Shown: positions 7,912-16,776, numbered from the stretch's first letter. The stretch: 25,977 nt of DNA from Betaproteobacteria bacterium (GCA_011391185.1 JAABRB010000007.1:1-25977); one strand, 5' to 3'. Made by a program: numbers and translations. Notes: generated by a model not told the origin, from the letters alone.

Positions 7912-9093
7912 ATGATTCGTGAAGTCGTAGTGCTTGCCGGTGTGCGGACCGCGATCGGCGATTACGGTGGTGCATTGAAGGACGTCCCGCCGACCCAGCT
8001 CGGGGCCACCGCAATTCGCGAAGCGGTATTGCGCGCGAAGATTGACCCGGCATCGGTCGGACACGCAGTGATCGGAAACGTCATCCACGGTGAGGCGCGC
8101 GATATGTACATCTCGCGCGTCGTCGCGGTGGACGCCGGACTGCCGGTCGGCACGCCCTGTCTGACGGTGAACCGCCTGTGCGGCAGCGGTCTGCAGGCGA
8201 TCGTGTCGGCCGCACAGCACATCATGCTTGGCGACTGCGACGTTGCCGTGGGCGGTGGCGCGGAGAGCATGAGCCGCGCCGCCTATTTCCTGCCTGCGGC
8301 CCGCTGGGGACAGCGTATGGGCGACGCGTCGGCAATCGACGCGATGACCGCCGCGCTTCACGACCCCTTTGGCCACGGCCACATGGGCGTGACTGCCGAG
8401 AACATTGCCGCGAAGTACGGGATCACACGCGACGAGCAGGACGCTTTCGCGCTGGAAAGCCACCGGCGCGCGGCGGCCGCGATCGACGCGGGTCACTTCA
8501 AGAGCCAGATCATCCCGGTGGAGATCAAGAGTCGCAAGGGCACGGTCACTTTTGACACCGATGAGCACGTTCGCAAGGGTGCCAAGATCGACGACATGAC
8601 CAAGCTCAAGCCGGCGTTCAAGAAGGACGGCAGCGTGACTGCGGGCAATGCTTCGGGAATCAACGACGGCGCCGCGGCGATCGTGCTGATGGAGCGCTCG
8701 GCCGCGGAGAAGCAGGGCCTCAAGCCGCTCGCGCGGCTGGTGGCCTATGCGCATGCCGGCGTCGAGCCACAGGTGATGGGGCTCGGCCCGATTCCGGCGG
8801 TCAAGCGCGTGTTCGAGAAGGCCGGACTGAAACCGACCGACATGCACGTCATCGAGTCGAACGAGGCATTCGCGGTACAGGCGATGGCCGTCACGCGCGA
8901 TCTGGGCCTCGATCCTGCGCGGGTCAATCCCAATGGCGGTGCGGTCGCGCTGGGCCACCCGGTCGGCGCCACCGGTGCCATTCTCACGGTCAAGGCGCTG
9001 TACGAGCTCGCCCGGATCGACAAGCGTTATGCGCTCGTGACGATGTGCATCGGTGGCGGGCAGGGCATTGCCGCGATCTTCGAGCGGATTTGA
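7912..9093 (+). CDS. bktB: Beta-ketothiolase of BktB type
   Basis: Thiolase of 393 residues. It is much closer to C. necator BktB than to PhaA: it shares REVVV..GVRTAIG..GG.LKDV, the RDMY segment, GALHDPF-like [30 protein letters not shown], and the identical ending ALVTMCIGGGQGIAAIFERI (only family members compared from memory). BktB accepts longer ketoacyl-CoAs and supports propionyl-CoA plus acetyl-CoA condensation. The active site is Cys90, His349 and Cys379. The start is set by a strong ribosome binding site, AGGAGGA (7901-7907). Placement downstream of the PHA genes fits supply of 3-hydroxyvalerate-type monomers, but broader beta-oxidation use is possible. Confidence 0.9.
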   Translation: MIREVVVLAGVRTAIGDYGGALKDVPPTQLGATAIREAVLRAKIDPASVGHAVIGNVIHGEARDMYISRVVAVDAGLPVGTPCLTVNRLCGSGLQAIVSAAQHIMLGDCDVAVGGGAESMSRAAYFLPAARWGQRMGDASAIDAMTAALHDPFGHGHMGVTAENIAAKYGITRDEQDAFALESHRRAAAAIDAGHFKSQIIPVEIKSRKGTVTFDTDEHVRKGAKIDDMTKLKPAFKKDGSVTAGNASGINDGAAAIVLMERSAAEKQGLKPLARLVAYAHAGVEPQVMGLGPIPAVKRVFEKAGLKPTDMHVIESNEAFAVQAMAVTRDLGLDPARVNPNGGAVALGHPVGATGAILTVKALYELARIDKRYALVTMCIGGGQGIAAIFERI

Positions 9094-9121
9094 TGGGTCC
9101 GTCAGGAGTGAGGGGTGGGTA

Positions 9122-10597
9122 GTGGAGGTTGACGCGGGTCGGGCGCGCGATGCTGAGAGTGCGCCCGGTCCGGTGACGCGACGCACGTTTCTGCGGCAGT
9201 CGGCGGGCATCGCACTCGCGTCCGCATTCATGCCGGGCGCCCTGGCTGAAAGCCAGGCGGGTGGCGCATGGATCGATCTCAACGCGATCGCCGCGACCCA
9301 GCAGCTTGCGCCGGCGGAGTATCCCCGGACAGCGATCTGGGGCTACAACGGTATGACACCCGGGCCGGTGCTGCGACTGATGCAGGGTGATCGGCTGCGC
9401 GTACGCCTTTCCAACAATCTACCCGGCCGGGACACGACGATCCACTGGCACGGCGTGCGCGTGCCGAACGACATGGACGGCGTGCCGCAGGTCACACAAT
9501 CGCCTGTTGGTCCCGGTCAAGTCTTCGATTACGAGTTCGTCGTACCGGACGCGGGTACGTACTGGTATCACTCCCAGCTGCTCGCGTATGAGCAGGTCGC
9601 GCGCGGCCTGCATGGAGCGCTGGTCGTGGCAGAGCGCGTCCCGGTCGACGTTGATCGTGAGGTCCTCTGGGTGATCGCGGACTGGCGGTTGAACCGCAAG
9701 GCGGCGATCCAGGAAGATTTCCAGGACCTGCATGATCTTTCGAATTCAGGGCGGCTCGGAAGCGCGATCACCATCAACGGACGCATTTCGCGCGAAGTCC
9801 CGCTCGAGGTGCGCGCAGGCGAGCGGGTACGCCTGCGCCTCGTCAATGCCTCCGTCGCGCGCATCTTCGGCCTGCGATTCGCCGATCACGATCCAAAGGC
9901 CATTGCGTTCGATGGCCAGCCTGTGGAGCCGCATGCGCTCGGCGAGCGCGGTCTGGTTCTCGGGCCGGGTATGCGCGCGGACCTGATCCTCGATTTCACC
10001 GGCCGGCCTGCCCGGCGGCATGTCATCGAGGACGCGTACTACCCGGGCGATCGCACGGCGGTCACGGAGATCGTCTACCGTGACGAGGCGCCCTTGCGAA
10101 GCGCCTTCGGGCCGACGCCCAGGTTGCCCCCGAATCCGGTGCCCGAGCCTGATTTGGCGCGCGCCGAGCGCCACGAGCTCGTGTTGCAGGGCGGGGCGAT
10201 GGGATCACTGCGCGAAGCCCGCGTGCAAGGCAAGCTGCAGACTATCGGGCAATTGCTGCGCGAGCACCACCTGGGATGGGCGATCAATGGCGCGGCCGGA
10301 AAGGGTCAGGGTGACGCGCCCCTATTGAGCCTGAAGCACGGCGGCCACTACATCATCAAGATCCGGAACGATACCGGCTGGGCTCATCCGATTCATCTTC
10401 ACGGTTACGTCTTCCGCCTGATCACCCGCAACGGTAGGCCGGCACCGCATCGCCCGTGGGGCGACACGGTCATCGTCGGAGACCGGGAATCAATCGAGAT
10501 TGCGCTGGTCGCGGACAATCCCGGCATCTGGATGCTTCACTGCCAGACTCTGCTGCATCAGGAAGGCGGATTGACGGGGTTCGTGCACGTGGGCTGA
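9122..10597 (+). CDS. Tat-exported multicopper oxidase with altered type-3 copper ligands
   Basis: A three-cupredoxin multicopper oxidase (laccase/CueO superfamily), 491 residues from GTG 9122, which has GAGGGG upstream (9110-9115). A GTG at 9173 gives a shorter Tat peptide and is the alternative. TRRTFLRQ (19-26), a hydrophobic segment and ALA at 40-42 form a twin-arginine signal, so the protein acts in the periplasm. Copper motifs are HWHG (His108, His110), YWYHSQ (150-152), HPIHLHG (His422, His425, His427) and HCQTLLHQEGGL (473-484). The type-1 set His422, Cys474, His479 is complete, with Leu484 at the axial place. In the usual motifs HxH and HCH, the second histidines are replaced by Gln152 and Gln475. 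It begins 28 bases after bktB. The substrate cannot be deduced. Confidence 0.88.
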   Translation: MEVDAGRARDAESAPGPVTRRTFLRQSAGIALASAFMPGALAESQAGGAWIDLNAIAATQQLAPAEYPRTAIWGYNGMTPGPVLRLMQGDRLRVRLSNNLPGRDTTIHWHGVRVPNDMDGVPQVTQSPVGPGQVFDYEFVVPDAGTYWYHSQLLAYEQVARGLHGALVVAERVPVDVDREVLWVIADWRLNRKAAIQEDFQDLHDLSNSGRLGSAITINGRISREVPLEVRAGERVRLRLVNASVARIFGLRFADHDPKAIAFDGQPVEPHALGERGLVLGPGMRADLILDFTGRPARRHVIEDAYYPGDRTAVTEIVYRDEAPLRSAFGPTPRLPPNPVPEPDLARAERHELVLQGGAMGSLREARVQGKLQTIGQLLREHHLGWAINGAAGKGQGDAPLLSLKHGGHYIIKIRNDTGWAHPIHLHGYVFRLITRNGRPAPHRPWGDTVIVGDRESIEIALVADNPGIWMLHCQTLLHQEGGLTGFVHVG

Positions 10598-10676
10598 ACG
10601 CGCTCGCGCGCATTGTGCAACGGGGTAAACGCAGGGAGACTGTGGCGATCTCTGCAGCGCCGTCTCGATTCCTCCC

Positions 10677-11549
10677 CTAACCCCGGGCGCGGAGCGCAAT
10701 GAATACCCCGCTCGCGACGATGATCGCCATGCCTGCGAGCGACCAGCTGTCCGGGAATTCGCCGAAGACCGCGTACCCGAGAATCAGTACCGCGATGAGC
10801 TGACTGTAGACGAACGGCGCAATCACCGATGCCGGGGCATGGTGAAACGCGCGGATCAGCACGAAGTGGCTCACGGCACCGAGCACGCCCAGGATCACGA
10901 ACAGCACGCCGTGCAGCACCGACTCGGGTGGATGCCAGAAGAAGGGCACGACCAGGCTCGTCAACACGGTGCCCACGATTGCCGAGTAGAAAAGCGTCGT
11001 AAAGCTCGAATCCACGCCCGCGAGCTGGCGGGTCATGATCTGGTACGCCGCGAAACAGCATGCCGTCGCGAGCGGCAGCACCGCGGCAGGACTGAATACG
11101 GCCCCGCCGGGTCGGATGATGAAGAGCACGCCGACGAAGCCCGCCACCACCGCGACCCAGGCCACCGGGGGCACGCGCTCCCGCAACAGCAGAACCGACA
11201 GCGCCGTGAGGAGCAGCGGCGACACGAAGGTGATTGCCGAGGCCTCCGCGATGGGCATGAGCGACAGCGCCGAGAAAAAAAGGAGCGTCGCGAGCGTCAG
11301 CGTGATTCCGCGCGCGATTTGCAGACCCGGGCGCCGGGTGCGCAGCAGGTCGCCCTTGAGCCGCGGCCCGAGCACCAGAAGCATGAACAGCGCCTGGGCG
11401 AAATAGCGCGCCCACACGATTGCCGGCACCGGGTAGGTGAGCGACAGGTATTTCGCCGTGGTGTCCATCATCGCAAACATGGAGACCGCCACGACGATGA
11501 GCAGAATGCCGCGCAGGGGGTGCTGCGGGCCGGTGGAGGGAGCGGACAT
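10677..11549 (-). CDS. EamA/DMT-family membrane transporter
   Basis: A 290-residue, very hydrophobic protein with about ten predicted membrane segments in two EamA-type halves, typical of the drug/metabolite transporter superfamily. Recognisable pieces are RYFAQALFML near segment two, LFFSALSLMPIAEASAITFVSPLL in the first half (shortened in meaning: the conserved glutamate/ alanine-rich turn), LLLRERVPPVAWVAVVAGFVGVLFIIRPG, and the second-half GAVSHFVLIRAFHHAPASVIAPF. The ATG at 11549 is preferred over a TTG two codons upstream. It converges with the multicopper oxidase, 79 bases apart, and lies downstream of the enolase-like gene on the same strand. Substrates of this family are diverse (amino acids, nucleotides, other metabolites) and none is indicated here. 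Confidence 0.85.
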   Translation of the reverse strand: MSAPSTGPQHPLRGILLIVVAVSMFAMMDTTAKYLSLTYPVPAIVWARYFAQALFMLLVLGPRLKGDLLRTRRPGLQIARGITLTLATLLFFSALSLMPIAEASAITFVSPLLLTALSVLLLRERVPPVAWVAVVAGFVGVLFIIRPGGAVFSPAAVLPLATACCFAAYQIMTRQLAGVDSSFTTLFYSAIVGTVLTSLVVPFFWHPPESVLHGVLFVILGVLGAVSHFVLIRAFHHAPASVIAPFVYSQLIAVLILGYAVFGEFPDSWSLAGMAIIVASGVFIALRARG

Positions 11550-11643
11550 CGGCAACGGGAGCGGGTGTCCCGCGGCGACGAGATGCGCGCGCGGTACGGT
11601 CCCGGATTATATCGGACCCCCCGCACAGCTCCGGACTGCTCTT

Positions 11644-11702
11644 AGCGGGAAAGGGGGTAACGGGGGAAAACCAGCCGGTTTTCCCCGGTTCGTGACCTAC
11701 CG
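11644..11702 (-). repeat. Dispersed palindromic repeat, copy A
   Basis: Core hairpin GGGGAAAACC (11663-11672) and GGTTTTCCCC (11677-11686) around AGCC, flanked by AGCGGGAA on the left and TTCGTGACCT on the right. The same layout recurs at 16841-16890 (inverted) and 17042-17102. It begins 19 bases beyond the stop codon of the enolase-like gene, so it may serve as its terminator. Confidence 0.8.
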
Positions 11703-11721
11703 GTTTTGTTTTTGTCCTTCC

Positions 11722-12924
11722 CTAATGCACCAGGTGCGCGGCCGCCTTGGCGTGCGCAAAGGAGTACGTCGAGCGGAGGCCCGACTCGACGCGCAGAAAC
11801 TCGTTCCAGCGCGCCACGCTTCCGGGGTCGGCAATCGAGCCGAGCTTGAGCAGGCTCGCGTTCCAACCCACCGCGAGATGTACCGCGGCAGCGTCGCCGC
11901 CTTCGCCATCGGCGGCGACCGCCGTATCCCAGCCGGCCGCACGTGCGGCCTCGAAAGCCGTGAACAGCTCGGTCATCGTGCCCACTTCTTCCGGGGCGGC
12001 AATGATGGCGCCGCAGAGACTTTGGGCGGCCGCGTCCGCGACCCGTTCGGCGTCGCAGGCGAGGAGCTCATGCCCGCCCACCCGCACGAGGCTGCCGAAC
12101 GCCCGCACGAACCGCTGCTGACCGGCGCGGTCGTCGGCCGCGAACGGGTCTTCGAGAATGGCGATCGGGAAGCGCGCGACCCAGTCCGCGAGCAGTTCGC
12201 ACCACGCATCGCTGTCGCGAGGCTCGCCGTGTGGACCACGGTAGCGGCCGTTGCTGTACAGGCGCGCTGCGCGCAGCTCGGCGGAAATCGCGATTTCCTC
12301 GCCCGGCACGAACCCGGCGCGTTGGATGGCAGTGATGAGCAGTTCGAGCCCGCGCTCATCGTCGGCGAAAGCCGGCGTGCCGCCGCGTGACAGGGGCGCG
12401 AGCTCGACGGCGGCAGCATGAATCGCAGCGCAGGCATCCAGGGCTTCCTCGGCGCCACTGGCGCAGGCGGGAATCACTGCAAGCCGGCGAAATACCGCCG
12501 CGGGATCGGCCGAGAGCAAGGTAGCCACCACCGGTAGCGGCACCCGCGATGCGTCCGGCTGGAGGTACCTGAACAGGGGCTGCCCTGCCGCGTCGGCGGC
12601 TGCACGGAGCGCCGCTATCGAGCATGCCGCCAGCACGTCCGATCCGACCTGGGTGGGCGAATAGGTGTTGAGCCTGAGCAGGCTGGCGTCGACGTCATCC
12701 CGGCTTCGTGCGTCGAGGCCATGCAATGCCGGATCGACGAGCGTCGTGATTTCACGGATACCGGTGACTGCTGATCGCCCCAGTTCGGAGGCAATCGCGG
12801 GCACGACAGCGCGGCCCGACGCGCCGCAGTGCAGGTGCACTTCGGCTTCGAGGGCACAGAATCCCCCCGCGGCCAGTGCGCGGCGGCCGCTGACGCGGGT
12901 GATCGTCGTGTCTCTCTCGGCCAC
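11722..12924 (-). CDS. Degenerate enolase paralogue (probable non-catalytic)
   Basis: A 400-residue protein that keeps the enolase layout but not its chemistry. The GTG at 12924 has an upstream GGGGGA and is chosen over earlier in-frame codons. Enolase-like segments are SPTQVGSDVLAACSIA (89-104), FPIAILEDPF (252-261), EEVGTMTELFTAFEAARAAGW (312 onward) and LLKLGSIADPGSVARWNEFLR (358-378). By alignment to E. coli enolase from memory, the catalytic Glu209 is Arg180, the Mg ligand Asp246 is Ser214, Asp317 is His285, Lys342 is an alanine near 309, and the HRSGET loop is gone. Glu258 (ligand Glu290) and Lys360 (Lys393) remain. The frame is intact, so it is not an ordinary pseudogene. It is unlikely to make phosphoenolpyruvate; a scaffold, regulatory or new lyase role is open. 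Confidence 0.75.
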   Translation of the reverse strand: MAERDTTITRVSGRRALAAGGFCALEAEVHLHCGASGRAVVPAIASELGRSAVTGIREITTLVDPALHGLDARSRDDVDASLLRLNTYSPTQVGSDVLAACSIAALRAAADAAGQPLFRYLQPDASRVPLPVVATLLSADPAAVFRRLAVIPACASGAEEALDACAAIHAAAVELAPLSRGGTPAFADDERGLELLITAIQRAGFVPGEEIAISAELRAARLYSNGRYRGPHGEPRDSDAWCELLADWVARFPIAILEDPFAADDRAGQQRFVRAFGSLVRVGGHELLACDAERVADAAAQSLCGAIIAAPEEVGTMTELFTAFEAARAAGWDTAVAADGEGGDAAAVHLAVGWNASLLKLGSIADPGSVARWNEFLRVESGLRSTYSFAHAKAAAHLVH

Positions 12925-13218
12925 GTCAGTCCCCCGACGCAGGCTGACGTGCCAAGGCCGTCTTTCGGGCGGCTCGGCTGCCGATAATCCCAATGATTTG
13001 CATGTTCGGACCGCATTTGTCGAACTCGGTCCGGCATGCAGCGAAAAACGGGCCAGCGCCCGCGAAGACGCGTGAACTGCCTCACGTTGCGGGGTGGCGG
13101 GCGGCGCGGGGCAGAGGCGAGTGAGTAGTCCTGCCTACTCTCGCGTAGTCCCTTCCGCATGGCTTCCGGACCGACGGCCCGCGGCGGTCGCGTCGCCCGC
13201 TTCACCGCTTCACAATGG
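12925..13218. other. Intergenic stretch without a supported gene
   Basis: Lies between the enolase-like start and the tandem repeat beyond lysS. It carries the leader of the enolase-like gene (ribosome binding GGGGGA on the minus strand). A short inverted repeat, GAGTAG...CTACTC, is visible near 13127-13144. Open frames across it lack family features. No convincing promoter hexamer pair was found. Confidence 0.5.
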
Positions 13219-13270
13219 GTTAGCAGTTCCGGTTAGCAGTTCCGGTTAGCAGTTCCGGTTAGCAGTTCCG
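13219..13270. repeat. Tandem repeat, four perfect copies of a 13-bp unit
   Basis: GTTAGCAGTTCCG is repeated four times exactly (13219, 13232, 13245, 13258). The array ends ten bases beyond the lysS stop codon. The unit differs from the other tandem repeats in the window. Confidence 0.97.
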
Positions 13271-13280
13271 CATCGGGTCG

Positions 13281-14783
13281 TCAGGCTTCCGGACGCATGT
13301 GCGGGAACAGGATCACATCCCGAATGCTCGCGCTGCCGGTAAACAGCATCACCAGTCGATCGATCCCGATGCCCTCGCCGGCGGTCGGAGGCAGGCCGTA
13401 TTCGAGTGCGCGGACGTAGTCCGCGTCCTTGTACATAGCTTCTTCATCGCCGGCCGCGCGGGCCTGCACCTGCTCGTCGAAGCGGGCCGCCTGGTCCTCC
13501 GGATCGTTCAGCTCGGAGAATCCGTTCGCCACTTCGCGGCCGGCCAGGTAGAGCTCGAACCGGTCCGTGACGTCGGGGTCGGCGTCGCTGCGGCGGGCGA
13601 GCGGCGAGACCTCGGCGGGATAATCGACGATGTATGTGGGCTGGATCAGCATCTGCTCGGTCGTCTCCTCGAACAGCTGCAACTGGAGCGTGCCGAGCCC
13701 CGCTTTTTTCCCGGGCTCGGCACCTGCCTTGCGAATCTCGCGCTCCAGGACATCGCGATCCCGCAGATCGGCGTCGGAAAAGTGCGGGTGGAACTTGCGA
13801 ATCGCTTCGGTGACGGTCAGCCGCTCGAACGGTCTGGCGAGATCCACGACGTGTTCGCCGTACGGCAGTTGGAGCGCGCCGAGAACGTTCCGGGCCACGC
13901 TTCGGAGGAGTTCCTCGGTGAAGTCCATGAGGTAGCGATAATCGCGGTAGGCCTCGTAGAACTCCATCATCGTGAATTCGGGGTTGTGCTTGGTCGAGAT
14001 GCCTTCGTTCCGGAAGTTCCGGTTGATTTCGAACACTTTCTCGAATCCGCCCACCACCAGCCGCTTGAGATAGAGCTCCGGCGCGATGCGCAGAAAAAGC
14101 CGCATGTCCAGCGCATTGTGATGCGTCACGAAAGGCCGGGCCGCGGCGCCGCCGGGAATCGGCTGCATCATCGGCGTCTCGACCTCGAGGTAGCCTTTCC
14201 CGACCATGAACGCGCGGATCTCCTGGATGATCCGGCTGCGGAGCAGGAATGTGCGGCGCGTCTCCTCGCCCATGATGAGATCGACGTAGCGCTGCCGATA
14301 GCGGCTCTCCTGATCGGTGAGGCCATGGAACTTCTCGGGTAACGGCCGGAGCGCCTTCGTGAGAAGTCGAATCGAAGCGGCGTTCACGGTCAGCTCGCCC
14401 GTTCGTGTCTTGAAGAGCGTTCCTTCGACCCCGAGAATGTCGCCCAGGTCCCAGTGCTTGAACGCTTCATGGGCTTCGGCGCCCGTGAGGTCGTTCGACA
14501 CGTACACTTGCAGGCGCCCGGACATGTCCTGGAGCGTGGCAAAGCTCGCCTTGCCCATGACGCGCTTCAGCATCATTCGACCGGCGATCGCCACGCGGAT
14601 TGCATCGCCCTCCAGCGCCTCTTTGGTCCGGCCGCCGTATGCCTGGTGCAGGTCGCCGGCAAGATGCGCGCGCTCGAAGTCGTTGGGGAACGGATTTCCC
14701 TGCTCCCGAAGTGCGGCAAGCTTGGCGCGCCGCTCCGCGATGATCTGGTTCTCGTCCTGGGACGGCTTCGTATCCTCGGCCAT
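13281..14783 (-). CDS. lysS: Lysyl-tRNA synthetase, class II
   Basis: Charges tRNA-Lys with lysine; 500 residues, the normal length for bacterial LysS. The N-terminal OB-fold anticodon domain spans about 60-150 ([35 protein letters not shown]). The catalytic domain shows [10 protein letters not shown], motif 2 [20 protein letters not shown], and motif 3 GEGIGIDRL at 469-477. The ATG at 14783 is three bases beyond the prfB stop, with GGGAG inside the end of prfB as ribosome binding site. The prfB-lysS pair is conserved in many proteobacteria and is likely co-transcribed. Nothing is unusual in the protein. Confidence 0.97.
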   Translation of the reverse strand: MAEDTKPSQDENQIIAERRAKLAALREQGNPFPNDFERAHLAGDLHQAYGGRTKEALEGDAIRVAIAGRMMLKRVMGKASFATLQDMSGRLQVYVSNDLTGAEAHEAFKHWDLGDILGVEGTLFKTRTGELTVNAASIRLLTKALRPLPEKFHGLTDQESRYRQRYVDLIMGEETRRTFLLRSRIIQEIRAFMVGKGYLEVETPMMQPIPGGAAARPFVTHHNALDMRLFLRIAPELYLKRLVVGGFEKVFEINRNFRNEGISTKHNPEFTMMEFYEAYRDYRYLMDFTEELLRSVARNVLGALQLPYGEHVVDLARPFERLTVTEAIRKFHPHFSDADLRDRDVLEREIRKAGAEPGKKAGLGTLQLQLFEETTEQMLIQPTYIVDYPAEVSPLARRSDADPDVTDRFELYLAGREVANGFSELNDPEDQAARFDEQVQARAAGDEEAMYKDADYVRALEYGLPPTAGEGIGIDRLVMLFTGSASIRDVILFPHMRPEA

Positions 14784-14786
14784 GGG

Positions 14787-15918
14787 TTACTCCCGCGCTG
14801 CCGCCACGGCGATCCCCACGCCCATTTTCAGGCTGGCCGCAATGAAACCGTCGAGGTCGCCGTCCAGAACGGACTGGGTGTTGCCGACTTCGACGCCGGT
14901 ACGGAGATCCTTGATGCGTGACTGGTCGAGCACGTAGGAGCGGATCTGGTGGCCCCAGCCGATATCGGTCTTCGCATCCTCCAGCACCTGTTTCGCCTCC
15001 ATCCGCTTGCGCAGCTCGAGTTCATACAGCTTCGATTTGAGCATGGCCATCGCTTCGGCGCGATTGCGATGCTGCGACCGATCATTCTGGCACTGGACTA
15101 CGGTGTTGGTCGGAACGTGGGTGATCCGTACCGCGGAATCGGTCCGGTTCACGTGCTGGCCGCCGGCGCCCGAGGCGCGATACGTGTCGATGCGAAGATC
15201 CGCAGGATTGATCTCGATAGCGATGGATTCGTCCACTTCAGGGTAGACGAAGACGCTCGCGAACGACGTATGGCGGCGCGCGTTGGAATCGAACGGCGAC
15301 TTGCGCACCAGGCGGTGAACGCCGATCTCGGTCCGCAGATGCCCGAAGGCGTAATCGCCGGTGACCTTGATTGACGCGCTCTTGATGCCCGCGACTTCGC
15401 CCTCGGATTCCTCGAGCACGTCGACGCGGTAGCCCTTGCGCTCGCAATACCGGATGTACATGCGCAGAAGCATGCTCGCCCAGTCCTGTGCTTCGGTGCC
15501 ACCGGAGCCCGCCTGGATATCGACGAAGCAGTTGTTGGGATCCATGGGGTCCGCGAACATGCGCTGGAACTCCATGTCCGCGACCGTGCTGCTGATCCGG
15601 GCCACGTCCCGCTCGATGGACGCAAGCATCTCGTCGTCGTTTTCGCCATGGGCGAGCTCGAAGAGCTCGCGCGCGTCGCGCAGGGCATTGCTGAGCACGT
15701 TCAGGCGGTCGACGATCGCCTCGACGGCCTTCTTTTCCCTGCCAAGTTCCTGGGCCCGCCTGGAATCGGCCCAGACGTTCGGGTCTTCTAGCGCTTTGGT
15801 GACGGCACCGAGACGGGCCTGCTTCGACTCGAAGTCAAAGATACCTCCGCAGGTCGCCCTCGCGCGCGGAAAGATCCGTGAGGGTGTGCGTGAGCGTGTT
15901 CAGGCGTTCGGCGTCCAT
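14787..15918 (-). CDS. prfB: Peptide chain release factor 2 with programmed +1 frameshift
   Basis: RF2 ends translation at UGA and UAA. The first frame starts at ATG 15918 and reads 27 codons ([17 protein letters not shown]...RRYL) to an in-frame UGA at codon 28 (15837-15835). The sequence AGGTATCTTTGAC holds the classic slip site CTT TGA C with a Shine-Dalgarno-like GGAGG just upstream. A +1 shift continues at GAC (15836) to TAA at 14789-14787, giving 376 residues. The main part has the stop-codon-reading tripeptide SPF in RKSPFDS and the hydrolysis motif GGQ at 252-254. RF2 thereby controls its own level. The tail beyond SLKMG ([10 protein letters not shown]) is longer than in E. coli. No error is needed to explain the split frame. 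Confidence 0.97.
15834..15849 (-). promoter_or_regulatory. prfB programmed +1 ribosomal frameshift signal
   Basis: On the minus strand CGGAGGTATCTTTGAC combines an internal Shine-Dalgarno-like GGAGG, a three-base spacer, the slippery CUU codon and the poorly read UGA C stop context. It differs from the E. coli signal only in the Shine-Dalgarno letters. Low RF2 makes UGA slow to read and favours the shift. Confidence 0.93.
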
Positions 15919-15945
15919 GTCGTGCGGCCTTGCGGGAAAACGCGG

Positions 15946-15951
15946 AGTATA
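15946..15951 (-). promoter_or_regulatory. Possible -10 box for prfB
   Basis: TATACT on the minus strand lies about 28 bases upstream of the prfB ATG. No recognisable -35 hexamer sits at the right distance, so the call is weak. Confidence 0.25.
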
Positions 15952-16048
15952 CCGGAGCGGCCGGCCGGACCGGCGGGTTTGCCCGCGGCGGTGGATACCC
16001 GATCGCGCAATCCGCATTATGATCGGACGAACCGCAACGCAGGTGCTC

Positions 16049-16558
16049 ATGCCCGACGCTCGAGACATTGCGAACCGATGCAGCCGGATCTTCACGCTGG
16101 TCTTCCTCGCGTGCGTGGCGATTCTCGGCTTTGGCCTGTACCTGCAGCACGTGGAGCAGCTCTACCCGTGTCCGTGGTGTATCGTCCAACGGCTCCTCTT
16201 CATTGCCGTCGGACTGATCAGTCTGGTCGCGGTGCTCCACCGGCCAGGAGTCCTGATGGCGAGCTTCTACGCGATGCTTGGAGCGGCAACCGCCTTCGGC
16301 GGCGCGGTTGCGGCGGGGTACCATGCCTACCTGCAATCCGACGATGCGCGCGCCAGCGCGTGCGCGGGATCCGCCGTCGAGAGATTTCTGGACCAGACGA
16401 ACGTCGGCAGCTGGATCCCGCCGCTCCTGCAGTACGACGGGCCTTGCACGCTCAAGCCATGGGCCTTCCTCTGGCTGTCGATTCCGGAGTGGTCGCTCGC
16501 CTGCTTCATCGTGCTTGGCGTCGTGCTCGCCTTCACGCCCAGCCTCGCCAGTCGCTAG
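16049..16558 (+). CDS. dsbB: Disulfide bond formation protein DsbB
   Basis: Inner-membrane quinone reductase that reoxidises DsbA. The product has 169 residues, normal for DsbB, with four predicted membrane segments (about 15-33, 46-64, 72-91, 144-165). The first periplasmic loop has Cys41 and Cys44 in CPWC. The second has Cys105 in SACAG and Cys133 in GPCTL, so both redox pairs are complete. The ATG at 16049 is preceded by GCAGGTG; a longer start near 16019 would add ten residues. It is divergent from prfB. The canonical loop-one sequence is CVLC or CPLC; CPWC is a mild variant. Strong assignment. Confidence 0.93.
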   Translation: MPDARDIANRCSRIFTLVFLACVAILGFGLYLQHVEQLYPCPWCIVQRLLFIAVGLISLVAVLHRPGVLMASFYAMLGAATAFGGAVAAGYHAYLQSDDARASACAGSAVERFLDQTNVGSWIPPLLQYDGPCTLKPWAFLWLSIPEWSLACFIVLGVVLAFTPSLASR

Positions 16559-16628
16559 GCAGCGGCGCGTCGCGAGTCGTAATAATTTGTGAGTTGCAGG
16601 CGGGTTCACGCGCTACGCTTGCGCCGCG

Positions 16629-16658
16629 GATTCGCATGTAAACGATTCGCATGTAAAC
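16629..16658. repeat. Direct duplication of GATTCGCATGTAAAC
   Basis: The 15-mer GATTCGCATGTAAAC occurs twice in direct tandem (16629-16643, 16644-16658), without mismatch, 70 bases after dsbB. Confidence 0.95.
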
Positions 16659-16776
16659 AATTGTCACATCCTGGGCTTTATTGCTTGAAGCCGGGTCTTA
16701 GGCTGGCAACAATGCGGGCAGATTTCCGGCACCGATGCTTCGCCAGCCGATTACGTTCCCGCCCCCCGGGAACAAA

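Noticed and set aside
6474..9282. Long minus-strand frames opposite rimO and bktB (6474-7835 and 7573-9282)
   Set aside because: Composition is that of an antisense shadow, and the opposite strand holds conserved enzymes with all active-site residues.
12615..13205. 196-codon minus-strand frame over the enolase-like start and upstream spacer
   Set aside because: No family features and overlaps the enolase-like gene out of frame; the composition is low in hydrophobic order and rich in Arg and Pro.
15787..15840. Frameshift error or pseudogene in prfB
   Set aside because: The break falls exactly at the CTT TGA C slip site with an internal Shine-Dalgarno-like sequence, the known programmed frameshift.
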